From: an uncultured Clostridium sp.
Lineage (GTDB): Bacteria > Bacillota > Clostridia > TANB77 > CAG-508
Assembly: GCA_900553685.1 (NCBI GenBank)
Contig: USEI01000027.1
Coordinates: 1 to 14,917, forward strand
Direction of reading: 5' to 3'
DNA: 14,917 nt
Positions 1-5,056 of this stretch are shown here, piece after piece; the first letter of the stretch is position 1, and each line of letters starts with the position of its first letter. The position numbers and the translations under genes are program-made. The notes below the pieces were generated by a model, which searched no databases, was not told the DNA's origin, and saw only the letters and a program-made list of their open reading frames with translations.

Positions 1-377
1 GGATTTCTTAATATTATTCCAAACTTTTGATAACAAGCAATTTCATCAACATATATTTCTTTTATATAATCATAAATATTGCTTAATATAAGATTTTCAT
101 CTGTAAATTTCAAATTAGTATATGGATTTAAACTTAGATTTAATTTATTATGACCTTTTACATTTGGAATATAATCAGTAATTGTTTTCAGCTTTTTAAA
201 TATAATTAAATATTCTAATTCTCTATCATATATTATATTAAAGTGCAATATTATCTCATTCTCTTTTTTTTCTTCAATAAAATAAAATTTTAAATTTCTA
301 TCAAAATCATCATGAAATTTTAATGCACTTTTTTTTAGAATTTCTATTATTTTATCTACACTATCTTGCTTATTCAT
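1..377 (-). CDS. Hypothetical protein, C-terminus cut by window edge
   Basis: An open frame starts at ATG 377-375 and stays open for 125 codons to the window edge, so the C-terminus is missing. A good ribosome site (GGGAGAAG) lies about 7 bases before the ATG, and a promoter lies at 410-438. The visible protein begins MNKQDSVDKIIEILKKSA. It is soluble, rich in Lys, Ile, Asn and Glu, and mixes predicted helices and strands, with no signal peptide, membrane helix or motif I recognise. It reads away from the tRNA-Leu attachment-site copy at 632-645, so it probably belongs to the chromosome flanking the island rather than to the island itself. The function is unknown. The open frame with ribosome site and promoter makes the gene real with good confidence. 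Confidence 0.75.
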   Translation of the reverse strand, partial: MNKQDSVDKIIEILKKSALKFHDDFDRNLKFYFIEEKKENEIILHFNIIYDRELEYLIIFKKLKTITDYIPNVKGHNKLNLSLNPYTNLKFTDENLILSNIYDYIKEIYVDEIACYQKFGIILRN

Positions 378-409
378 TAGTTTTCTTCTCCCTTAAATAA
401 CCCGTTTGT

Positions 410-438
410 ATTATATCTTTTTTGTTGTTTTTTTACAA
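410..438 (-). promoter_or_regulatory. Sigma-A-like promoter for the gene at 1-377
   Basis: Read on the minus strand: -35 TTGTAA (438-433), 17-base spacer, -10 TATAAT (415-410). The start codon follows about 33 bases after the -10 box. The perfect -10 and spacing make this the likely promoter. The -35 is only a partial match. Confidence 0.65.
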
Positions 439-555
439 TATATATTTAAATTTTATTACATTAAACATGTATACTCGTCAATCATATTTCACATCTCTTT
501 AATGATCTTCATTTCAAACGCTATTTTTTAGGATTTTAGATAGTGCTTTACAGAA

Positions 556-590
556 GAAAAAAATCAACCAGATTTTATTTCTGATTGATT
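556..590 (-). terminator. Rho-independent terminator, likely ancestral end of the tRNA-Leu transcript
   Basis: On the minus strand an 11-base-pair stem (arms 580-590 and 562-572, one G-T wobble, 7-base loop) is followed by a run of seven Ts. It lies just downstream, in minus-strand sense, of the copied tRNA-Leu 3' end at 632-645. I infer that it was the tRNA-Leu terminator before the island separated the two. Confidence 0.7.
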
Positions 591-599
591 TGGTATCAA

Positions 600-625
600 T
601 TCTGTTTGATGGCATTCGAACAGAA
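600..625. repeat. Hairpin next to the attachment-site copy
   Basis: A 10-base-pair inverted repeat (600-609 with 616-625, one G-T wobble, loop TGGCAT) ends 6 bases from the 14-bp tRNA-derived repeat at 632. No T run follows on either strand, so it is not a typical terminator. It may help 3' processing of the tRNA transcript, or may be incidental. Confidence 0.4.
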
Positions 626-631
626 ACGTTA

Positions 632-645
632 TTGGTGCCGATAAA
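632..645 (-). repeat. att-like direct repeat: copy of the tRNA-Leu 3' end
   Basis: TTGGTGCCGATAAA here is identical to 3693-3706, which is the 3' acceptor strand, CCA end and one further base of the intact tRNA-Leu. A GC-containing 14-base match in such AT-rich DNA is unlikely by chance. Copies of a tRNA 3' end flanking an insertion are the usual scar of tyrosine-recombinase integration. This copy marks the far end of the island. Confidence 0.75.
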
Positions 646-739
646 CCCTATCTTACTTCTTATTTTACTTAATATAATAATATTTCAACTTTTTATGATG
701 AGCAATTTGAGAACATCAATCAGAATCAAACTACTCTTT

Positions 740-770
740 AGGTAATAAACTTATTATTACCTATCTTTTG
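740..770 (+). terminator. Terminator-like hairpin inside the island
   Basis: A perfect 9-base-pair stem (AGGTAATAA at 740-748 with TTATTACCT at 754-762, 5-base loop) is followed by ATCTTTTGG on the plus strand. No intact plus-strand gene lies before it within the island, so it may be the end of a lost gene. The T run is weak. Confidence 0.4.
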
Positions 771-775
771 GTATT

Positions 776-803
776 ATTTTTTATTTTTTATTTTTTATTT
801 TTT
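776..803. repeat. Heptamer microsatellite (ATTTTTT)4
   Basis: Four exact copies of ATTTTTT run in tandem, followed by ATTTATT. The tract ends about 120 bases before the start codon of the decayed gene at 926. It could vary in length by slippage, but no regulatory role is shown and AT-rich DNA produces such tracts readily. Confidence 0.6.
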
Positions 804-925
804 ATTTATTATAAATTATAAGATTAAAAAATTATACTCATATATAAATAATATTTAATATAATTTACTTTTAGTTTTAAGTTTGACATTATAATTATAT
901 AATATTTTTAAATGGAGGAAACTTT

Positions 926-1342
926 ATGAAATTAGAAAAGGATGAAAAAATACTACTAAAAGGTGAATTTGAAAAGAAACTTGGACTTAATTCAAAATCA
1001 ATTATTTTTTTAGTAATATTCTTTACATTTTTAACATATTGTTGTAGTTATTTTGCAGGAATTTTTGTTACAGTTATTGATATAATTGTTTTTACAATTT
1101 GGAATAATTTTTATAAAAAAATATTATAGAACTATATTGTACTAATAAAAAATCTATTTTAAAACAATTGACTCCTTTACTCATTCAGAAACAGAAAAAG
1201 AAGCTTATCTCGATACTATCTCTGATATAATTGTATAAAAGACGAGCAATATGGAAATACTTTAGTTATAAAATCTGCTGGAAATACAATTATAGAAGTA
1301 GACACATCTTTATGTATTAAGTTATTTTATTTACAAATGTAA
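926..1342 (+). pseudogene. Frameshifted PH-domain-like membrane protein gene
   Basis: A start with a strong ribosome site (GGAGG at 914-918, ATG at 926) opens a 67-codon frame, MKLEKDEKILLKGEFEKK then two hydrophobic stretches (about residues 24-60), ending at TAG 1127-1129. Coding-like text continues beyond the stop in other frames: NKKSILK, then TIDSFTHSETEKEAYLDTI (about 1166-1230), then KDEQYGNTLVIKSAGNTI (about 1238-1294), ending at TAA 1340-1342. Joined, this resembles bacterial PH (bPH/YdbS-type) proteins: an EKIL start, a membrane pair, a Y.VLTNKR-like strand, a ISDI segment and a GNTLVIK strand. At least two frameshifts are therefore needed. What remains intact is only the 67-aa membrane part, which might still be made. 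The bPH assignment is from pattern only. Confidence 0.55.
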
Positions 1343-1424
1343 AAGTTATCACTATGATAATAGTAACACCTTTTGATTTATAAGTTTATTATTTTATAGG
1401 CTCGGAATCAGTAAAAAAATATCT

Positions 1425-1910
1425 TCACTTTTTTTTAGTAGATTCTATAGTACTCGTTGTATTTGTTTCTTTATCGTATTTATAAATTGTAGAATCATTA
1501 TATGAATCATTTGCTTCTTCTGAATTGATATATACATAATAATTCTCATCATTTTCAAATTGTATTGCTACAGCATACTTTATAGATATATCTTTAATTG
1601 AATATAGTGTTATTTGTTTTTTATGCATAGATTCTGAGTCTTCAGATGCTATTATATTTGTTACATCTTTTTCTTTATCTATATTTTCTGAATTAATTTT
1701 CAAGTCAGTACTTAAATAAATTCTACTATTATACACAAGTTCTGTAAATTGCTCTGTTAGACTTTTTTCATCCCAATCTTTTTCATTTGAAACTGATTTT
1801 TTTATAATATTATAATTACTTAATTTATCATTGTCTTTTGTATTAGCTAGTCCGTATATTAAAGCTATTAATATAAAAATAATTATTATTAAAATATATC
1901 TTTTTTTCAT
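1425..1910 (-). CDS. Membrane-anchored extracellular protein, protease-operon partner
   Basis: This 161-aa protein begins MKKRYILIIIIFILIALIY, an uncleaved-looking signal anchor (about residues 4-22), with no lipobox Cys. The rest is a polar, acidic and Asn/Ser-rich domain outside the cell, ending in a basic STKKK tail. It starts 23 bases after the protease stop codon, with AAGGAG and AAAGGT upstream, so the two genes share a transcript. Near its C-terminus it carries IYKYDKETNTTSTIEST, very like IYKYDKKTDTTTIVDTE in the protease pro-region. That suggests a common ancestry of this segment or binding of the same partner. I do not recognise the family. It could be a propeptide-like chaperone, an inhibitor or a substrate of the protease; all of these are inference. 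No clear terminator follows. Confidence 0.7.
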   Translation of the reverse strand: MKKRYILIIIIFILIALIYGLANTKDNDKLSNYNIIKKSVSNEKDWDEKSLTEQFTELVYNSRIYLSTDLKINSENIDKEKDVTNIIASEDSESMHKKQITLYSIKDISIKYAVAIQFENDENYYVYINSEEANDSYNDSTIYKYDKETNTTSTIESTKKK

Positions 1911-1933
1911 ATTTGAAATTACCTTTACTCCTT

Positions 1934-2896
1934 TTACTGTAAGCTATTAATCAAATCAACAATTTCAGATGTTATTCTTACACCATATGTTGTGTTATCT
2001 TCATGACGACCTTTTATAAGACCTACAGCATAGTTTTCATCAGATTGCAATACAATTGGTCCACCACTCATTGCTGCATGATTAATTGAATCCGCATCAA
2101 AAGATTTTGAACGTACGTCTGTAATATTTCCAATAGAATAAAATTGATATTTTCCATCAAATCCATCATTCTTTGGATAACCCATTTGTTTTACTGGTTT
2201 ATCTTCTAAATACGAATTACTGCCATAAGATCTACAACCAAACCAACCTTGGGAATCACCTAAATTACTTTGCAATACACATAAGGCCCAATCATTTTCA
2301 TCACTTACAGATTCAAATATCGAACCATAACCTGATGAATAATATACTGTATCCCAACCTGTAAATAATCCTTCACTATATGGTCCATTATCATATGCAG
2401 GATAACAAGTCCAATTTGCATAATAGTTCTCAAATGTTTTATCTGAAAATACACAATGAGCATTAGTTAACAATAAGTTTGAACCAACTAGAAAACCACT
2501 ACCATGATTTAATCCTCCTTCTGCAATTATTTTACAAGTATCACTATATGGTCTTAAACTTAGATTAGGCGAAAAAAAGAAATTTGGAATATTTCTCAAA
2601 GAATTAAAATTTGTTTTAGTTAATTGATATGGTGGTGTATAACCTTGGCTCTCATTTGTACTAGTTAAATTACATAAGCTTAACATTTCCTCTGTATCAA
2701 CAATTGTAGTGGTATCAGTTTTCTTATCATATTTATATATAACGTATTCTTCTTGTGAAAGTTGTTCCGTTTCAATAACATCTTCTCGTTTGATTACTTC
2801 ATCTTTGTCAAATGCTTTTGATGTAGTAAGAAATAAACTATTTAAAAGTAAAATAATAAGTAGAATAAATAATACTTTTATTAAAGTCTTTTTCGT
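1934..2896 (-). CDS. Secreted V8/trypsin-like serine protease with ACG start
   Basis: In this reading frame 70 codons precede the first ATG (2686) and encode a textbook signal peptide (hydrophobic core then SKA-FDKDE, cleavage near residue 27) and a pro-region. They are headed by AAGGAGGG 5-6 bases before an ACG codon (2896-2894) where ATG is expected. I take the gene as 320 aa from ACG. No ATG, GTG or TTG occurs in frame before residue 71, and that ATG would give a protein without a signal. The catalytic domain matches family S1B (glutamyl endopeptidase-like): His147 in LLLTNAHCVF, Asp202 in ENDWALCVL, Ser277 in MSGGPIVL. It would act outside the cell, cutting proteins, possibly its neighbour at 1425-1910. 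The ACG may be a real rare start giving low expression, a disabling mutation, or a sequence error. Confidence 0.8.
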   Translation of the reverse strand, partial: TKKTLIKVLFILLIILLLNSLFLTTSKAFDKDEVIKREDVIETEQLSQEEYVIYKYDKKTDTTTIVDTEEMLSLCNLTSTNESQGYTPPYQLTKTNFNSLRNIPNFFFSPNLSLRPYSDTCKIIAEGGLNHGSGFLVGSNLLLTNAHCVFSDKTFENYYANWTCYPAYDNGPYSEGLFTGWDTVYYSSGYGSIFESVSDENDWALCVLQSNLGDSQGWFGCRSYGSNSYLEDKPVKQMGYPKNDGFDGKYQFYSIGNITDVRSKSFDADSINHAAMSGGPIVLQSDENYAVGLIKGRHEDNTTYGVRITSEIVDLINSLQ

Positions 2897-2920
2897 AAAT
2901 ATCCCTCCTTTTATATTGAA

Positions 2921-2949
2921 TTCATATCATATCTATACATTTTTGTCAA
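2921..2949 (-). promoter_or_regulatory. Promoter of the protease operon
   Basis: On the minus strand: perfect -35 TTGACA (2949-2944), 17-base spacer, -10 TATGAA (2926-2921). The ribosome site AAGGAGGG (2910-2903) follows a short leader. The intact promoter and ribosome site support the upstream ACG start and show that the operon was built for expression. Confidence 0.7.
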
Positions 2950-2965
2950 TTCTTTACATGTTTAA

Positions 2966-3343
2966 CTAAATAGTAATTGTAAAAAGAAAATAATTAAATC
3001 AAGAGAAAAATTTCAAATATTTAATACACTTCGTCAATTAGGATTAAAACCTAGAATGAATGGAACAAAATTTATTAATAAATGTGTATTCTTTATATAA
3101 TTACCAAACAATGAATTTTATAATCTTGAAGACATATTTAAAACTATAATAGTTGATTACCCTAATTTAAATTCTAGACAAATACGAACTGAAATAAAAT
3201 ATGCCTTAGAACATAGAAATGAAAAATTAACAGAAGCAAACTTTGAAAATATATTTGGTTTCAAATTTGATGAAGATATATTTAGACCAAAAGAATTCAT
3301 AGATGAATTTGTTTATATGATGTTAGAAAAATCTTCAACTTAA
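2966..3343 (+). pseudogene. Broken Spo0A-type DNA-binding domain gene
   Basis: One frame reads through this stretch with a single in-frame TAA at 3098-3100 and no start codon near its 5' end. The first half reads IFNTLRQLGLKPRMNGTKF. The second half contains LNSRQIRTEIKYALEHRN, NFENIFGF and FRPKEFIDEFVYMM, ending at TAA 3341-3343. This follows the Spo0A C-terminal effector domain in order: the HEIGVPAHIKGY segment, the SRVERAIRHAIE recognition helix, SSLFGY and the final helix. No receiver domain precedes it, so the ancestor was probably a small Spo0A-C-only protein of the sort carried by some clostridial elements. It would have bound DNA and regulated transcription. The start is missing and the stop splits it, so it is presumably dead unless the stop is read through. 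Confidence 0.65.
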
Positions 3344-3392
3344 GTATACAACTTGATTATCTCTTTTTAATTTTAAAAATGGTGAGCAAATT

Positions 3393-3539
3393 TGTTCCCA
3401 TTTTTTGTTTTTTTGTCAAAAAAACCGAAGTGGGAACAAAAAATTTTCATTTTTCAAAAGTCCAAACCGTGTAATTATATAAATATATATACTTACGCGA
3501 TTTTAAAGTGGGAACAGTTTTGGGAACAATTTGGGAACA
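3393..3539. repeat. TGGGAACA repeat cluster beside the island end
   Basis: TGGGAACA occurs on the plus strand at 3431-3438, 3509-3516, 3521-3528 and 3532-3539, and inverted (TGTTCCCA) at 3393-3400. The last three are spaced 12 and 11 bases apart, about one helix turn. The inverted copy and the first direct copy form a 10-bp inverted repeat extended by further matches. The cluster lies 155-300 bases from the tRNA att end, where integrase arm-type sites are expected. It could instead be the decayed 3' tail of an integrase gene. From 3344 to 3655 I see no intact gene. Confidence 0.5.
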
Positions 3540-3656
3540 AATTTTAATCATCAAGCAAAAATAATTAAAAATCATTAAAAATCAAAAAATCAACAAAAGT
3601 GAAAAAAAGTTGATTTATAGCCACTTTTATTGATTGCCTTATTAACACAAATCAAA

Positions 3657-3689
3657 TAAAAAAGACTGAAAATAACTAATTTTCAGTCT
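3657..3689 (-). terminator. Terminator of tRNA-Leu, supplied by the island
   Basis: On the minus strand a perfect 11-base-pair stem (arms 3679-3689 and 3663-3673, loop TAGTT) is followed by a run of Ts (complement of 3657-3662). It starts 5 bases after the tRNA CCA end. This is a canonical Rho-independent terminator. Confidence 0.85.
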
Positions 3690-3693
3690 GAGT

Positions 3694-3776
3694 TGGTGCC
3701 GATAAAGGGACTCGAACCCTTATGGTTTCCCGCACGATTTTGAGTCGTGTGCGTCTGCCAGTTCCGCCATATCGGC
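3694..3776 (-). tRNA. tRNA-Leu, anticodon CAA (reads UUG)
   Basis: The 83-nt sequence folds as a class II tRNA. The acceptor arm is GCCGATA with TATCGGC, discriminator A and an encoded CCA. The anticodon arm CACGA-CTCAAAA-TCGTG gives anticodon CAA. A long variable arm (CGGGAAACC) follows, then a T arm AAGGG-TTCGAGT-CCCTT. A long variable arm with CAA identifies leucine. The last 13 bases plus one belong to the 14-bp repeat found again at 632-645, so the island entry left the tRNA intact. It lies 72 bases behind deoB in the same direction, and a terminator follows at once. Confidence 0.95.
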
Positions 3777-3786
3777 ATATAATCTA

Positions 3787-3822
3787 AACACATAAATTAT
3801 ATTAACATATAATTTATGTGTT
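3787..3822 (-). terminator. Hairpin after deoB
   Basis: A perfect 15-base-pair inverted repeat (3787-3801 with 3808-3822, 6-base loop) lies 26 bases after the deoB stop, before the tRNA. On the minus strand the following sequence (TTAGATTATAT) is a poor T run. On the plus strand TCTAGATTTTTTT follows, which is better. It is probably a weak or bidirectional stop, so some readthrough into tRNA-Leu is possible. Confidence 0.5.
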
Positions 3823-3848
3823 GTCTAGATTTTTTTGCTAATTTTATA

Positions 3849-5036
3849 TTATTCGTTCTTCATGATTTCATTTTTAAAACTTTTTCCATTTTCTAATTTT
3901 TCAAGCTCAAATATATCTAATATTGTTGCTGATATATCTGCATAAGTCTCTCTAATTCCTAAGTCTACATTTTCTTTTAATCTTTTTCCGTATACAAGTA
4001 TTGGTATATATTCTCTAGAATGATCTGTGCTAGGTGTACTAGGGTCATTTCCATGATCTGCAGTTAAAATTAATATGTCTTCTTCTTTTAAAGTCCCTAA
4101 TATTTCTGGTAATTTTCTATCAAATTCTTCTAAAGCTTTTGCATAACCTTCTATATTGTTTCTATGTCCATATAACATATCAAAATCTACTAAATTTGTG
4201 AAAATTAAATCTTCATCTGCATTTTTTATAGCTTCTATTGTTTTTTCTATTCCGTCTGCATTTCCAGAAGTATGTATAGCTCTTGTGATTCCTCTTCCTG
4301 TAAATAAATCTTCTATTTTTCCTATTGCTAAAACTTTTTTACCATTTTCACAAAATATATCTAACATTGTCTTTCCAAAATCTTCTGCTTCAAAGTCTTT
4401 TCTATTATATGTTCTAACAAAATTCTCACTACAATCTCCAATAAATGGTCTTGCTATAACTGTTCCAATTCCATAACCTTTTTCGTCTATAATGTTTCTT
4501 GCAATTTTACATAAATTATGAAGCTCTTTAACAGACATTGTTTTTTCTTCATGTGCTGCAATTTGAAGTACACTATCTGCAGATGTATATATTATTGGCA
4601 TTCCAGTTTCTATACTTTGCTCTCCATATTTTTTTAGGAAATCTGTTCCTGAACCTTTTTCATTACATAAAAATCCTTTTATATTTCCTCTTTTTGCGAT
4701 TTCATCTAATAGTTCTTCTGGAAATCCTTCATAATAGGTTTTAAATGGTTCATCTTTTATAAATCCTGCTATTTCCCAATGTCCTACTGGGCTGTTTTTT
4801 CCTTTAGTTTTTTCTGCAGCTTTTCCATATATTCCTATTGGATTTTCTTCTTTTTCATTAATATTCAAACCTTGTATATTATATAGCCCCAATTTTTTCA
4901 TATTAGGAATATTCAAACTTGTATTATTATATATTCCTTCTAAAGTATTGCTTCCTTCATCTCCATATTGGGCTGCATCAGGAGCTTCTCCCACTCCAAA
5001 ACTATCTAAAACTATAATTATTGCTCTTTTTTTCAT
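3849..5036 (-). CDS. deoB: Phosphopentomutase DeoB
   Basis: DeoB interconverts ribose-1-phosphate or deoxyribose-1-phosphate with the 5-phosphates in the cytoplasm, linking nucleoside breakdown to the pentose phosphate pathway. The 395-aa length matches the Bacillus enzyme. The metal-binding residues align with the known B. cereus enzyme: Asp11 in VLDSFGVGEAPDA, Asp286 and His291 in VDFDMLYGHR, Asp327 and His328 in TADHGND, and His339 in TDHSREY. The residue aligned with the phosphorylated Thr85 of B. cereus is Ser82 here (GKNSPVGHWEIAG instead of GKDTMTGHWEIMG). Ser could still carry the phosphate, but this is a real difference. ATG is preceded by AGAGG. It begins 20 bases after the stop of the 773-aa gene, so both are probably on one transcript from 7415-7443. 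No other nucleoside-catabolism gene is in view. Confidence 0.95.
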   Translation of the reverse strand: MKKRAIIIVLDSFGVGEAPDAAQYGDEGSNTLEGIYNNTSLNIPNMKKLGLYNIQGLNINEKEENPIGIYGKAAEKTKGKNSPVGHWEIAGFIKDEPFKTYYEGFPEELLDEIAKRGNIKGFLCNEKGSGTDFLKKYGEQSIETGMPIIYTSADSVLQIAAHEEKTMSVKELHNLCKIARNIIDEKGYGIGTVIARPFIGDCSENFVRTYNRKDFEAEDFGKTMLDIFCENGKKVLAIGKIEDLFTGRGITRAIHTSGNADGIEKTIEAIKNADEDLIFTNLVDFDMLYGHRNNIEGYAKALEEFDRKLPEILGTLKEEDILILTADHGNDPSTPSTDHSREYIPILVYGKRLKENVDLGIRETYADISATILDIFELEKLENGKSFKNEIMKNE

Positions 5037-5056
5037 ATTCGCCTCTCTAGACTTAA

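Larger units (their letters stand above)
632..3706. mobile_element. Remnant genomic island inserted at tRNA-Leu(CAA)
   Basis: The 3.07-kb segment is bounded by 14-bp direct repeats, one being the 3' end of an intact tRNA gene. Its contents differ from the housekeeping genes next door: a frameshifted PH-like gene, a secreted protease without a normal start codon, a membrane-anchored partner, a Spo0A-domain remnant with an in-frame stop, and a cluster of TGGGAACA repeats beside the tRNA. A terminator-like hairpin lies at each side, one inside the island behind the tRNA (3657-3689) and one outside the far repeat (556-590). This fits the island having supplied a new end to the tRNA transcript. 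No integrase, excisionase or relaxase frame is visible, so the element is probably immobile or dependent on a helper. Boundaries are seen directly; the history is inferred. Confidence 0.65.

Noticed and set aside
883..911. TTGACA at 883-888 as promoter of the 926 gene
   Set aside because: The nearest TATAAT is only 9 bases away, and at 17 bases there is no -10-like sequence.
1343..1424. Possible tRNA or terminator piece around GGCTCGGAATCAG
   Set aside because: No cloverleaf or convincing stem with a T run could be drawn; only small hairpins are present.
2709..2969. Plus-strand open frame of 86 codons
   Set aside because: It lies opposite the signal peptide and pro-region of the protease and its promoter, and has no ribosome site.
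4156..4476. Plus-strand open frame of 106 codons
   Set aside because: It lies fully opposite deoB, which is certain from its conserved motifs.
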